Made by a program: the position numbers and the translations under genes
In this document: positions 1 to 10,393 of the stretch, in pieces
Numbering within the stretch: the first letter of the stretch is position 1
Layout: each line of letters starts with the position of its first letter
The notes under the pieces: model-generated
Database searches by the model: none
Told to the model about the DNA's origin: nothing
The model's input: only the letters and a program-made list of their open reading frames with translations
Source of the DNA: Methanothermococcus okinawensis IH1
GTDB lineage: Archaea > AGJL01 > Methanococci > Methanococcales > Methanococcaceae
Assembly (NCBI RefSeq): GCF_000179575.2
Contig: NC_015636.1
Location: 186,001-250,000 of the forward strand
Direction: 5' to 3'
Length of the DNA stretch: 64,000 nucleotides

Positions 1-605
1 GGCCAGCAGAAATCATAGAAAATCCAGAAACTAAAAATCTAACTATAAGGGCGGAAGATACATTACTTGGGGAATTGATTGAAAAAGAATACGATATGGT
101 GGTTCTCTCAGTGGGTATGGTGCCTGCAAAATCTATGGATGAAGTTCAGAAGATTTTTGCCATCTCAAAATCAGCAGACGGGTTCTTTATGGAAGCTCAC
201 CCAAAACTTAAACCTGTTGATACAGCCACGGATGGTATTTATCTTGCAGGGGCCTGTCAAGGACCTAAGGATATTCCAACATCGGTTGCACAAGGTTCAG
301 CAGCAGCATCACGGGCTGCAATACCTATGGCTAAGGGAGAGGTTAATGTTGAACCTATAATCGCTGAGGTAAATGAGGATATTTGTGGAGGTTGTGGTGT
401 CTGCGTAAAACAGTGTCCCTACGGAGCTCCTATAATGGTAGAAAAAGAAAATGGAAAACTTGTAGCAAATGTTATTTCGGCATTGTGCAAGGGATGTGGA
501 ACCTGTGCAGCAGGATGTCCAAGTGGTGCTATGGAACAACATCACTTTAAAACTATTCAATTATTTAATCAGATTGAAGGGGCATTTAAAGACCCAGCTA
601 ATTAA
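1..605 (+). CDS. hdrA: Heterodisulfide reductase subunit A, C-terminal part (left end cut by window)
   Basis: The frame is open from base 3 and has no proper start in the window; about 200 residues are visible. HdrA is the flavin subunit that bifurcates electrons in reduction of the CoM-S-S-CoB heterodisulfide. The visible part has the end of the FAD domain ([22 protein letters not shown], written here only as a landmark near base 250-310) followed by two ferredoxin-type clusters, [11 protein letters not shown] and [11 protein letters not shown], each with four cysteines spaced CX2CX2CX3C. This order is that of HdrA. It is followed 88 bases later by fwdB on the same strand, which fits the known association of Hdr with formylmethanofuran and formate dehydrogenases in Methanococcus. 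The N-terminal half lies outside the window, so whether it is a Sec- or Cys-type HdrA cannot be told. Confidence 0.93.
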   Translation, partial: PAEIIENPETKNLTIRAEDTLLGELIEKEYDMVVLSVGMVPAKSMDEVQKIFAISKSADGFFMEAHPKLKPVDTATDGIYLAGACQGPKDIPTSVAQGSAAASRAAIPMAKGEVNVEPIIAEVNEDICGGCGVCVKQCPYGAPIMVEKENGKLVANVISALCKGCGTCAAGCPSGAMEQHHFKTIQLFNQIEGAFKDPAN

Positions 606-693
606 TACATAAATATTAATGTAAATAAATATTTAATTTTAATTTTTAATTTAATTTTTAATTTTAATAATAATTAGTGTATGTGGTGATTAC

Positions 694-1998
694 ATGAAAA
701 TTGTCAAAAATGTTGTATGTCCTTTCTGCGGCACCCTATGTGATGACTTGGAAATTATGGTTGAAGATGGACACATAGTTGGAACAAAAAATGCTTGCAG
801 AATAGGAAATGCAAAATTCATGCATTTTGAAGGTGCTGTAAGATATACAGAACCTTTAATGAGAGAAAATAAAAAAGACGACTTCAAAAAAACAGATTAT
901 GAAACTGCAATAGAAGAAACTGCAAGATTATTGGTAGAATCGAAATTACCTTTGATATACGGGTTTTCAACCACAGAATGTCATGCACAGGCTTATGGCA
1001 TGGAATTAGCTGAAAAAGTTAGAGGTATTATAAGTAATACCGCAGAAGTTTGCCATGGACCGAGTGTTTGGGCTTTACAAGATGTAGGATACCCAGTTTG
1101 CACCCTTGGAGAAGTTAAAAACAGAGCTGATGTTGTTATATTTTGGGGCTCAAACCCAATGCATGCTCACCCAAGACATATGAGTAGATATTCAATATTT
1201 TCCAGAGGATTTTTCAGAGAAAGAGGAAGACACGACAGAACAATGATTGTTGTAGACCCAAGAAAAACCGACACTGCAAAATTGGCAGATATTCATTTAC
1301 AGGTTGAACCTCATAAGGATTATGAATTAATAAGTGCTATGAGGGCTGTATTAAAAGGCTTTGAATTGGAAGTGGATGAAGTTGCAGGTGTTCCATCTGA
1401 AACCATCTACGAAGCTGTGGATATCTGTAAAAATGCCCAGTTCGGACAATTGTTCTTTTCCATGGGAATGACTCAATCAAAAGGAAAACACAGAAACATT
1501 GACAATGCCATTGAGCTTGTTATTGACTTAAATGCCCATACAAAATTTGGTTTAATGCCAATGAGAGGACACTACAATGTAAATGGTTTTAACCAAGTAT
1601 GCACCTGGATAAGTGGTTATCCATTATGTGTCGATTATACAAGGGGATATCCAAGATACAACCCAGGGGATTCAAGTATTACAGATTCATTAATGAGGGA
1701 AGAGGGGGATATAATGCTAAACATAGCCTCTGACCCAGGAGCTCACTTCCCACAAAAAGCTGTTAAACACATGGCAAAAATCCCTCTGGTATGTATTGAC
1801 CCTCACCAAACACCAACATCAGAATTGGCAAACATTATAATTCCTCCTGCAATAGCAGGTGTTGAGGTTGATGGAACAGCATATAGGATGGATGGAGTTC
1901 CAATAGAACTTAGAAAAGTAATTGATGCACCAGAAGGTGTATTACCAGATAGTGAAATCCTAAAAATGTTGATGAAAAAAGTCGATGAAATGATGTAA
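694..1998 (+). CDS. fwdB: Formylmethanofuran dehydrogenase subunit B, Cys type
   Basis: This is the catalytic tungsten/molybdenum pterin subunit for CO2 reduction to formylmethanofuran, the first step of methanogenesis. The protein has 434 residues, the usual length for FwdB/FmdB, which lacks the dinucleotide-binding domain supplied by subunit D. Residues C9, C12, C16 and C35 form the [4Fe-4S] site. The metal ligand is C120 in VCHGPSVWALQD, encoded by TGC, so this copy is the cysteine form and not the selenocysteine form found in some methanococci. A GGTG site precedes the ATG by six bases. The gene sits between hdrA and a formate-dehydrogenase-like pair and may be co-transcribed with hdrA. 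I cannot separate tungsten (fwd) from molybdenum (fmd) isoenzyme from sequence alone. Confidence 0.93.
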   Translation: MKIVKNVVCPFCGTLCDDLEIMVEDGHIVGTKNACRIGNAKFMHFEGAVRYTEPLMRENKKDDFKKTDYETAIEETARLLVESKLPLIYGFSTTECHAQAYGMELAEKVRGIISNTAEVCHGPSVWALQDVGYPVCTLGEVKNRADVVIFWGSNPMHAHPRHMSRYSIFSRGFFRERGRHDRTMIVVDPRKTDTAKLADIHLQVEPHKDYELISAMRAVLKGFELEVDEVAGVPSETIYEAVDICKNAQFGQLFFSMGMTQSKGKHRNIDNAIELVIDLNAHTKFGLMPMRGHYNVNGFNQVCTWISGYPLCVDYTRGYPRYNPGDSSITDSLMREEGDIMLNIASDPGAHFPQKAVKHMAKIPLVCIDPHQTPTSELANIIIPPAIAGVEVDGTAYRMDGVPIELRKVIDAPEGVLPDSEILKMLMKKVDEMM

Positions 1999-2043
1999 TT
2001 GTTTATTTTGGGAGTTATTATTAATATTATTATAACTTCCATT

Positions 2044-2052
2044 ATTTTTTTA
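2044..2052 (+). terminator. T-tract downstream of fwdB
   Basis: A run of seven or more T follows fwdB after about 45 bases. Archaeal termination commonly uses such U-tracts without a hairpin. It is followed by 190 bases of featureless AT-rich DNA before the next gene. Confidence 0.35.
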
Positions 2053-2255
2053 GATATTTAGTAATACTTTTTAAAAATTTATCTTATTGTAATAATAAAA
2101 ATAAAATATAAATAATAAATTTTATATACAATAATGATAAGTGATATTAATTAAATATAGTAATATAATAACTAATATTATTATGAAATTTTATGTATTA
2201 AAATTAGATATTTAGGAAGATTTTAAAAAGATTTAAAAAATATATGGGTGAAACG

Positions 2256-3377
2256 ATGGAAATTAAGCATGCGATATGTCCAGTATGTGGTGTTGGTTGT
2301 GGTATAGACTTAATAGTAAAAGATGGTAAGGTAATAGGAACTTACCCATACAGAAGAAATCCCATAAATGAGGGAAAAAATTGTATCAATGGAAAGGAAT
2401 GTTATAAAATCATAAATGATAAAAATAGATTAAAAACCCCGCTAATAAGAAAAAATGTGGAATTTATTGAATCAAACTGGAATGATACATTGGAGTTGGT
2501 GTCTAAAAAATTAAAAACTTATAATCCAGACGAAATTGCCATTATAGGTTCTGGAAAATGCACAAATGAAGATAACTATGCTTTGAAAAAATTGGCAGAT
2601 AATCTAAATGTCAAGAATATTGGAGTTTGTATATGCAATTCTCCAAAAATTGATTTAAATAAAGAGATAGCCTCTTATGATGATGTCGAAAATAGCAAAT
2701 TTATTTTAATTCTTGGAGATATATTTGGAGAAAGTCCTCTAATTGGAAGAAGAGTTATTAAAGCAAAGGAAAAAGGGTCTGAAATAATTACTGTAATTGA
2801 AGAAAAAGATATAACCAACAATAAGGTTGGTGAGTTAAATTCCAACAAATTTATAAAAATAAATAATTTTTCCGAATTTTTAAAAAATATAGATAAAGAA
2901 CCATTAAAAAGACTTGATGAGAATTCTATAATAATATTTAACAAAATAATAGAAAGAGAGGATGTAAATTTGGTTTATAATATTTCAGAAAAAACGGGAT
3001 GTAAATTATTGCCTTTATTAAAATACTGCAATACTATGGGAGCAATAAAAATCCTTCCACCGCTGAATAGGAAAGAGATGTTTGACTTAATCAAAGATGT
3101 TAAATGTGCATATATCGTTGGAGAAAATCCTGCATTATACGACAAAGATAATAATATTTTAAAATCCCTCGATTTCCTTGTAGTTCAGGATATATTTTTA
3201 ACTGAAACAGCTCAACTGGCTGATGTTGTATTGCCATCTGCATGTTGGGCTGAAAAGGATGGAACATTTACAAATACCATGGGCACCACTCAAAAGATAA
3301 ATAAAATTATAGGAGCTCCGGGGGAGGCTTTACCCGATTATGAAATAATATCAAAATTGGCAGAAAAAATGAGATGA
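2256..3377 (+). CDS. Shortened formate dehydrogenase alpha-like molybdopterin protein
   Basis: This molybdopterin oxidoreductase homologue has about 373 residues, against roughly 670-690 for FdhA. I start it at 2256, where GGGTG lies just upstream; an earlier ATG at 2244 would contain that site. Residues C8, C11, C15 and C43 give a [4Fe-4S] motif. The region matching the catalytic Cys/Sec-His pair reads CICNSP, so the cysteine (C127) is kept but the expected histidine is asparagine. The C-terminal dinucleotide-binding domain is missing: the protein ends at the usual domain boundary after LPSACWAEKDGTF. It is followed by fdhB. M. jannaschii has, from memory, a similar small fdhA-like gene beside fdhB. 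Formate oxidation is doubtful; an electron-transfer or scaffold role beside Hdr/Fwd is an inference. Confidence 0.8.
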   Translation: MEIKHAICPVCGVGCGIDLIVKDGKVIGTYPYRRNPINEGKNCINGKECYKIINDKNRLKTPLIRKNVEFIESNWNDTLELVSKKLKTYNPDEIAIIGSGKCTNEDNYALKKLADNLNVKNIGVCICNSPKIDLNKEIASYDDVENSKFILILGDIFGESPLIGRRVIKAKEKGSEIITVIEEKDITNNKVGELNSNKFIKINNFSEFLKNIDKEPLKRLDENSIIIFNKIIEREDVNLVYNISEKTGCKLLPLLKYCNTMGAIKILPPLNRKEMFDLIKDVKCAYIVGENPALYDKDNNILKSLDFLVVQDIFLTETAQLADVVLPSACWAEKDGTFTNTMGTTQKINKIIGAPGEALPDYEIISKLAEKMR

Positions 3378-3457
3378 CTAAATAACTATTAAATAACTGT
3401 TAACTTAAAAAAATAAAAAAATATAATGAACTAAAATAAGTTAAAATAGGTGATTAT

Positions 3458-4600
3458 ATGGATAAATATCTCTTAGTCCAATCAACAGATGAAAATATAT
3501 TAAAACATGCAGAATGTGGTGGGGCAGTAACTTCGTTATTCAAATATCTACTTGATAAAAAACTTGTTGATGGAGTTTTAACCCTAAAAAAAGGAGAAGA
3601 TGTTTATGACGGAATACCTACTCTTGTAGAAAATTCAGAGGAATTAATACAAACATGCGGTTCATTACACTGTGCTCCAACAAATATTGCTAAAATTATA
3701 AGCAAATATCTATACGATTTAAAGTTAGCAGTAGCTGTAAAACCATGTGATGCTATGGCTATAAAGGAGCTCGAAAAAAGGTATCAAATAAATAAGGATA
3801 ATATCTATACCATAGGTTTAAACTGCGGTGGAACAGTTCCACCCATAACAGCCATAAAAATGATAGAATTATTTTATGATGTAAATCCTGAGGATGTTGT
3901 TAAGGAAGAAATAGATAAAGGAAAATTTATAATTGAATTAAAGGATGGAACAGAAAAAGGAATAAAAATAGATGAATTGGAAGAAAAGGGATATGGTAGA
4001 AGAAAAAACTGTCAAAGATGTGAATTAAAAATACCAAGAAATGCCGATATCGCCTGTGGAAATTGGGGGGCAGAGAAAGGATGGACTTTTGTTGAAGTGT
4101 GTTCAGAAAAAGGAAGAGAGTTAATTGAAAGTGCTGAAAAAGAAGGATATATTAAGATTAAAACCCCATCTGAAAATAACATTAAAATCAGAGAAAAGAT
4201 TGAAAAAATTATGATTAAATTATCCAAATCATCTCAAAAGAAACAGCTTGAAGAGGAATATCCATCCATTGAAAAATGGAATGAGTATTGGAACAGATGT
4301 ATAAAATGCTACGGTTGTAGGGATGTCTGTCCAATATGTTTCTGTAAGGAATGTGTTTTAAATGAGGATTATGTAGATAAAGGAAAAATTCCACCAGACC
4401 CTATAATGTTCCAAGGTATAAGGCTATCCCACATGAGTTTTAGCTGTGTAAATTGCGGTCAGTGTGAGGATGTCTGTCCAATGGAGATTCCATTGAGCTG
4501 TATATATCATAGAATGCAGTTAAGGTATAGAGACACTGTTGGATTTATACCTGGTGTAGATGATGAGCTCCCTCCAATGTATGGTTCGGAAAAGGAGTAA
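3458..4600 (+). CDS. fdhB: F420-dependent formate dehydrogenase beta subunit (FrhB family)
   Basis: The 380-residue protein belongs to the FrhB/FdhB family that passes electrons between FAD, F420 and iron-sulfur clusters. The N-terminal part has the family signature ECGGAVTSL and conserved cysteines around residues 67-72 and 97. The C-terminal part has two ferredoxin clusters: C281, C284, C287, C291 and C330, C333, C336, C340. The ATG is preceded by AGGTGAT. It lies 80 bases after the shortened FdhA-like gene, and both probably work with the Hdr-Fwd genes upstream. It looks intact, in contrast to its FdhA-like partner. Coenzyme F420-reducing hydrogenase beta is the closest alternative, but the FdhA-like neighbour favours FdhB. 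Confidence 0.88.
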   Translation: MDKYLLVQSTDENILKHAECGGAVTSLFKYLLDKKLVDGVLTLKKGEDVYDGIPTLVENSEELIQTCGSLHCAPTNIAKIISKYLYDLKLAVAVKPCDAMAIKELEKRYQINKDNIYTIGLNCGGTVPPITAIKMIELFYDVNPEDVVKEEIDKGKFIIELKDGTEKGIKIDELEEKGYGRRKNCQRCELKIPRNADIACGNWGAEKGWTFVEVCSEKGRELIESAEKEGYIKIKTPSENNIKIREKIEKIMIKLSKSSQKKQLEEEYPSIEKWNEYWNRCIKCYGCRDVCPICFCKECVLNEDYVDKGKIPPDPIMFQGIRLSHMSFSCVNCGQCEDVCPMEIPLSCIYHRMQLRYRDTVGFIPGVDDELPPMYGSEKE

Positions 4601-4648
4601 TTAGTTAATGATTAAATGATTTTTATTTATTATTGATAATTTTTATTT

Positions 4649-4657
4649 AATCTTTTT
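4649..4657 (+). terminator. T-tract downstream of fdhB
   Basis: A run of seven T lies about 50 bases after the fdhB stop codon. It is consistent with an archaeal U-tract terminator and precedes a fresh promoter-like element for the next gene. Confidence 0.35.
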
Positions 4658-4763
4658 TTATGGTATAAATTATAATACTTTTTACTATTTTTAAAATATA
4701 TGCAGTATAAATTTATTTTTTTACTTTAAGAAATTTTATTTATATTTTCATAAAAAAATCATA

Positions 4764-4776
4764 ACTTTTATATACT
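4764..4776 (+). promoter_or_regulatory. Probable TATA box of the substrate-binding lipoprotein gene
   Basis: TAACTTTTATATAC combines a weak BRE with a TATA element about 45-50 bases upstream of the proposed start at 4821, a suitable distance for an archaeal promoter. Confidence 0.4.
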
Positions 4777-4820
4777 ATTATAAATCTTATAACATATCAT
4801 TTATTTATTGAGGTGGTATC

Positions 4821-6014
4821 ATTAAAAAATTAGCTGTTTTATTTATGAGCTTGGCAGTTATTGGAATTGTCATGCTTTGTGGATGTGTTGGAAACAATAC
4901 CAACAATAGCAGTAGTAGCAGTAGTAATGCGGCCGCAAGTATGCCAATGGTAAAACTTGTAAATTGTAAAGGTCAAGGTTCAATGCCTCAGCTTCTAAGC
5001 ACAAAAGAACTTGATGCTGTAATTGCATGGGAACCTATGCCAGAAATTCTAAAAACAAAAAATATAGGAAAACCTATTATATATAGTCAAAATTTACCTC
5101 CAAAAGGCATGTGGAAAGACCATCCATGCTGTGTTATTGTAGCATCAGATAACGCACTAAAAAATAATAAAGTTGCTGTGGATGAATTTTTAAAATTAGT
5201 GGTTTTATCTACAAATGAGATAAACAATAACAAAAGCCTTGCAATAGATGCAAGTGCCTATTGGCTTGGTGTAGATAAATCAGTTGAAAAATTATCTGTG
5301 CCTCATATTGAATATTTCACAAATCCAGAAAAAGATGTTCCTGGAACAATAGAATTTGTAAAGGTTATGAATTCTCAAAAATCCCTTACAGGTAAATTAA
5401 AAGGGGTAAATGATAAAGATACTATCGTAAATACATTATTCGATTTAAAACCATACAATACCGTTATGGACGAAATAAAAAATAATAATTCACCAAATGT
5501 TAATGATAATAATATACCAACATTAAGAGTAGCATATTTACCAACAGACCACCATGCAGCATTGTTTGTTGCAGCTAAATATCCAGAATTGTTTAAAAAT
5601 AAATACAATATATATTTAAAAGAGATAACACCTAAAAAACAGTATGAATTATACGAAAACGGTAAAAAAATAGCAAATATTAAATTAATACAGGTTTCAG
5701 AAGGTGGAGCAAAAATAATGACCTTAATGGCTCAAAATCAGGTTGATATAGGATTTAATGGAGTTCCACCAGCAGTATTTGCTATTGACAAAGGAACTAA
5801 TGCAAAAATCATTAGTGCATTACACGGTGAAGGTTCAGCAGTTGTTGTAAGAAGCGATATTCCAGTAAATAATTGGAAAGAGTTTGTAAATTGGATAAAA
5901 GAACAGCACAAAGAAGGAAAACAGGTAAAAATAGGTCATCCATTGCCTGTATCAATACAGTATGTAATGATAAAAAAGGCCCTTGAAGCAGAAAATATTA
6001 CATATACTGAATAA
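4821..6014 (+). CDS. NitT/TauT-type ABC substrate-binding lipoprotein with swapped halves
   Basis: This is a secreted binding protein of the SsuA/TauA type. The lobes are in reverse order. After the signal peptide and lipobox (LCGC), a Ser/Asn linker leads straight into the half that is normally C-terminal (QLLSTKELDAVIAWEPMPEI onward). An Asn-rich linker then joins the half that is normally N-terminal (TLRVAYLPTDHHAALFVAAK, VDIGFNGVPPAVFAIDKG), which runs to the stop. I start at ATT 4821, because AGGTGG precedes it and it adds the positive n-region KKLAVLF; the first ATG, at 4845, would remove that region. No permease or ATPase gene adjoins it. The ligand is unknown; sulfonate, nitrate or a similar small anion is the family range. 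Confidence 0.82.
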   Translation: MKKLAVLFMSLAVIGIVMLCGCVGNNTNNSSSSSSNAAASMPMVKLVNCKGQGSMPQLLSTKELDAVIAWEPMPEILKTKNIGKPIIYSQNLPPKGMWKDHPCCVIVASDNALKNNKVAVDEFLKLVVLSTNEINNNKSLAIDASAYWLGVDKSVEKLSVPHIEYFTNPEKDVPGTIEFVKVMNSQKSLTGKLKGVNDKDTIVNTLFDLKPYNTVMDEIKNNNSPNVNDNNIPTLRVAYLPTDHHAALFVAAKYPELFKNKYNIYLKEITPKKQYELYENGKKIANIKLIQVSEGGAKIMTLMAQNQVDIGFNGVPPAVFAIDKGTNAKIISALHGEGSAVVVRSDIPVNNWKEFVNWIKEQHKEGKQVKIGHPLPVSIQYVMIKKALEAENITYTE

Positions 6015-6078
6015 ATTATTTAATATTTAATTATTTTATAATTATTTATTACTTTTTATTATTTTATATTATATATTA

Positions 6079-6088
6079 ATTTTTTTTT
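6079..6088 (+). terminator. T-tract after the binding-protein gene
   Basis: A run of nine or ten T lies about 65 bases after the stop codon, between two convergent genes. Confidence 0.4.
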
Positions 6089-6116
6089 ACATTCTAATTT
6101 ATTGATTATATTTTTA

Positions 6117-6554
6117 TTATTTTTTTAGAAATTTTGACAGAGCTCTGATTATATCCCCATCAGATACAACACCAATTAACTTATTATTTTCATCTACAAC
6201 AGGAAGTTGATTTATTATCTCACCTTTATGCCCGTATTCGTCCATTCTTCTTATGGCTTCAATGATTGATTTATTTGAGGTTATTGTAATTACATCCTTT
6301 GTCATAACATCGCTAACTTTCGTATCAAGGGTGTATTCATCCAATATTAAATTATATCCAATATCGGTGGTAGTAATAATGCCAATTACTTTTTTATCCT
6401 TATCTACAACAGGTAGGCAACTTATTTTGTATTTTAAAAGAGTTTCAAATGCTTTAACTACGCCAGTATCGGGGTGAGTATATATAACATCTTTTGCCAT
6501 AATGTCCTTAATTTTGATATTAAATATATTTGATATATCCTCATGCTTTTTCAT
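6117..6554 (-). CDS. Protein of two CBS domains
   Basis: The protein has about 145 residues and consists almost only of two CBS domains, roughly residues 14-70 and 78-140, which usually bind adenine nucleotides or S-adenosylmethionine derivatives. Repeated [16 protein letters not shown] and [16 protein letters not shown] patterns mark the two halves. I start at the ATG at 6554 because AAGGAGGG lies just upstream; the longer frame to 6608 begins with an unrelated hydrophobic stretch. It is a single gene, convergent with the binding protein and divergent from the DUF1611 gene. Its target is unknown. Confidence 0.85.
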   Translation of the reverse strand: MKKHEDISNIFNIKIKDIMAKDVIYTHPDTGVVKAFETLLKYKISCLPVVDKDKKVIGIITTTDIGYNLILDEYTLDTKVSDVMTKDVITITSNKSIIEAIRRMDEYGHKGEIINQLPVVDENNKLIGVVSDGDIIRALSKFLKK

Positions 6555-6663
6555 AAATTCCCTCCTTGAAAATCTTAAATGTAAAATTAAAGTTAAAACT
6601 AAAAACATATTGATGTAAATATATATAAAATTAAATTTATTAAATATCCTATTTGGATTAAAT

Positions 6664-6680
6664 GAAAAAGTTTATATATA
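6664..6680 (+). promoter_or_regulatory. BRE/TATA element upstream of the DUF1611 gene
   Basis: GAAAAAGTTTATATATA has a purine-rich BRE followed by a strong TATA box. It lies about 130 bases upstream of the ATG at 6809, so a leader of about 100 bases is implied. Confidence 0.35.
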
Positions 6681-6808
6681 ATTAATATTTTAGGACTTAA
6701 AATTTTTAATATCGTAAATAATATATGAATAAACTATGAATAAAAATAAACATAAATAAAATTAATATCATGATTTCATAATTTTTTTAAAAATATGCAA
6801 GGGATGCT

Positions 6809-7729
6809 ATGATTATAAAAACGGCAAAATTATCTCACAAAAACAAGATTTCGGATGGATTAAAAAAATTTGCCAATATATCCATAATAGGATATGGATG
6901 CATAAGCTCAGGTATTTATCAAAGTAATAATACTATTAATAATAAAAATAATAGTGCTACCAATAATAATTACGATACATTTATCTGGACAAAGGAAATT
7001 CTTGAATCATCAGAGGTAGAAATTTGGAAAAAAACTATTATAAATGAGATAAAAAATGGTAAAAATATATACAATATGGCAAGACTTTATAGAATAACCG
7101 ATTATAAGGAGCTCGTAGATTTTGCCAAAATACATAATGTTGAATTTTTCGATTGTTCAAATCCCAATTTGTTTGATGAATATAAAGAATATGCCAAAAT
7201 GGGATTAAATGGTATCGATTCAAAGGTAATTACAATAATGGGAACAGGAAGGCAATGTGGGAAATTTACCACATCTATGGTTTTAAAACATGAGCTCGGA
7301 AAATATTTTAAGGTAGGCACAGTCGGAACAGAACCGCAATCTAAATTATGCGGAATAGATGAGATGGTAATACCACAACTTGTTCCCACATGCCATGTTG
7401 CTTCTACAATATTTGGGGCTATTAAAAAAGTTGATTTGAATAATAACGATGTAATTATTGTATCTGGACAAACAGGTATATTTTCGAATCCATTAGAGGT
7501 TGGAACTGGAAGAGGGGGGGGCGTTATTAGTATAGCTATTCTTCTCGGTTCAAATCCTGATTATATTATACTCGCATCAAATACTGATGACATAAACTGC
7601 ATAAAAAAGAATATAAACACCATAGAATTATTAAGTGGTAAAAAGGTTATTGGAATTACCATAAACGGCAAAAATTTTAAAGATAAAAAAATTTTAAAAA
7701 CTTATTGGATGATATATCCTATAAATTAA
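6809..7729 (+). CDS. DUF1611 family P-loop protein, C-terminus frameshifted
   Basis: The 306-residue reading frame matches the DUF1611 family (some bacterial members, DgcN, act in D-glutamate metabolism; the archaeal role is unknown). It has a P-loop GTGRQCGKF at residues 145-153 and conserved stretches GTVGTEPQSKLCGIDEMV and GQTGIFSNPLEVGTGRGGG. The last residues, ILKTYWMIYPIN, are not family-like. One base behind, from about 7702, the sequence reads on as LLDDISYKLNIPVADVITG to a stop at 7846-7848, which resembles the expected end of the family. The slip falls in an A-rich run near 7685-7700. So the gene is frameshifted near its end, or the sequence has an error there. An Asn-rich insert occupies residues 39-55. 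Confidence 0.8.
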   Translation: MIIKTAKLSHKNKISDGLKKFANISIIGYGCISSGIYQSNNTINNKNNSATNNNYDTFIWTKEILESSEVEIWKKTIINEIKNGKNIYNMARLYRITDYKELVDFAKIHNVEFFDCSNPNLFDEYKEYAKMGLNGIDSKVITIMGTGRQCGKFTTSMVLKHELGKYFKVGTVGTEPQSKLCGIDEMVIPQLVPTCHVASTIFGAIKKVDLNNNDVIIVSGQTGIFSNPLEVGTGRGGGVISIAILLGSNPDYIILASNTDDINCIKKNINTIELLSGKKVIGITINGKNFKDKKILKTYWMIYPIN

Positions 7730-7841
7730 ATATTCCAGTTGCCGATGTAATAACGGGTATAAATTTAGATGAATTTATTAGTAATATAGTTAAAAACCTA
7801 AAAAATAAGATATATCTTAAATTATGCATGTATTTATTTAT

Positions 7842-7871
7842 AATTTAGTTATATTTAATTTAGTTATATTT
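7842..7871. repeat. Perfect 15-bp tandem duplication
   Basis: AATTTAGTTATATTT occurs twice in immediate succession. It covers the end of the shifted frame of the DUF1611 gene, between convergent genes. Confidence 0.8.
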
Positions 7872-7892
7872 ATTTATAACTATATATCCATA

Positions 7893-9089
7893 TTAAAGTA
7901 TATGTGACAATTTTTTGCCAATTGCAATTATTCCAAGGATGGGCGGTAATCCAATAGGTTTTGGAAATATAGAAGCATCACAAACAAATAAACCATCTAT
8001 TTCAGTTTCAAAATCTTTATTTACTACCTTCCCTACGGCACATGTTCCTGATGGATGAGAGCCTCTTGGAATGGTTTTATATATCTTGTCTATTCCCATA
8101 TCTGAAAATATATTTAATGCCTCTTTAAATCCCTTTGAAAATAATTCATCATCTTTTTTTGATATATCTTTATATACATAATTTTTTCCAACTATGCCGT
8201 TATTATCATCTTTTATTTTAATCATTAAACCAAATATATCACTGTTTTTTATTATTTTATTTTCTTCTTTTATTTGATTATATAATAATGTAGAATAATG
8301 AGGCGAAAGTATAAAATCATCGTATTTTTTATAAACCGACATAGGGATTGAATTATTTAAATTTGCATCGTTTAAAACACCACCAACTGTGATAAATGTA
8401 TCTACAAAAAGGTTTTTTCCAATATACTCATTATCCAATATAGAACTTAATATTCTTGGAGAATTGATTCCCCCAGCAGAAAGTATGACATTTTTTCCTT
8501 TAAATATTCTTTTTTCATTAATGTTGGTGTTATTTTTATTATTATTTTTATTAGTTCTATAACTCCCTTCAACAAAAAATACCCTTTCTTTTTTCTGGAT
8601 ATTTAAAACTTCAAAATTGGTGATTATTTTACCATTACTGTTTTTAGGTAATAAAAGATTCCGTGGAGTCCATTTTGCATTACATAATTTACTTGCACAC
8701 ATTCCACAGGAGCGGCATTTGTTGAAATTTATAAATTTTGGAGTTCGTTTAAATCCATAATTGTATAAATTTTGAGTAGGTTTATTAATAAAATTTGGGG
8801 GAACTAAATTAACATTTAGCTCATTTTCAATCTCATTATATATATCGTCTTTAATACTTATCCCCATGTATCTTAAATCAATTTTAAAGGCATTTCCAAC
8901 AGAATATAATGCAGAACCTCCAAGGGAATTTACATACAAAACCTGCACCTTGTTATTTCCTTCGGAGATGTATTTTGGACTATTTCCTTTTTCAAGTAGA
9001 AGTATCTTTTTATTGGGGTATTTATTAATTAATTCTTTAAATATAGTGCATCCAGCAACACCAGAACCAATTATAATAAAATCATACAT
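7893..9089 (-). CDS. GMC-type FAD oxidoreductase with a four-cysteine motif
   Basis: The 398-residue protein has an N-terminal dinucleotide-binding motif (IIIGSGVAGCTI, residues 5-16). The GMC C-terminal signature HPSGTCAVG is followed by DGLFVCDASIFPKPIGLPP. A CX2CX2CX4C motif at C125, C128, C131 and C136 could hold an iron-sulfur cluster. Such motifs occur in the GMC subgroup with CGxC..GC sequences and not in classical glucose or choline oxidases. An Asn-rich stretch (about residues 179-190) interrupts the middle. It is convergent with the DUF1611 gene. The substrate is unknown. Confidence 0.8.
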   Translation of the reverse strand: MYDFIIIGSGVAGCTIFKELINKYPNKKILLLEKGNSPKYISEGNNKVQVLYVNSLGGSALYSVGNAFKIDLRYMGISIKDDIYNEIENELNVNLVPPNFINKPTQNLYNYGFKRTPKFINFNKCRSCGMCASKLCNAKWTPRNLLLPKNSNGKIITNFEVLNIQKKERVFFVEGSYRTNKNNNKNNTNINEKRIFKGKNVILSAGGINSPRILSSILDNEYIGKNLFVDTFITVGGVLNDANLNNSIPMSVYKKYDDFILSPHYSTLLYNQIKEENKIIKNSDIFGLMIKIKDDNNGIVGKNYVYKDISKKDDELFSKGFKEALNIFSDMGIDKIYKTIPRGSHPSGTCAVGKVVNKDFETEIDGLFVCDASIFPKPIGLPPILGIIAIGKKLSHIL

Positions 9090-10296
<1,207 letters not shown>

Positions 10297-10393
10297 TCAC
10301 TATATAATTAATATATTTTATTTTAACTTATTATTCATTATTTATTAAATTTATTATTATTAATTTATTGTAATTTAGACATAAGGGGATTTT

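Noticed and set aside
1051-1056. Selenocysteine at the FwdB active site
   Set aside because: The codon is TGC (cysteine), not TGA.
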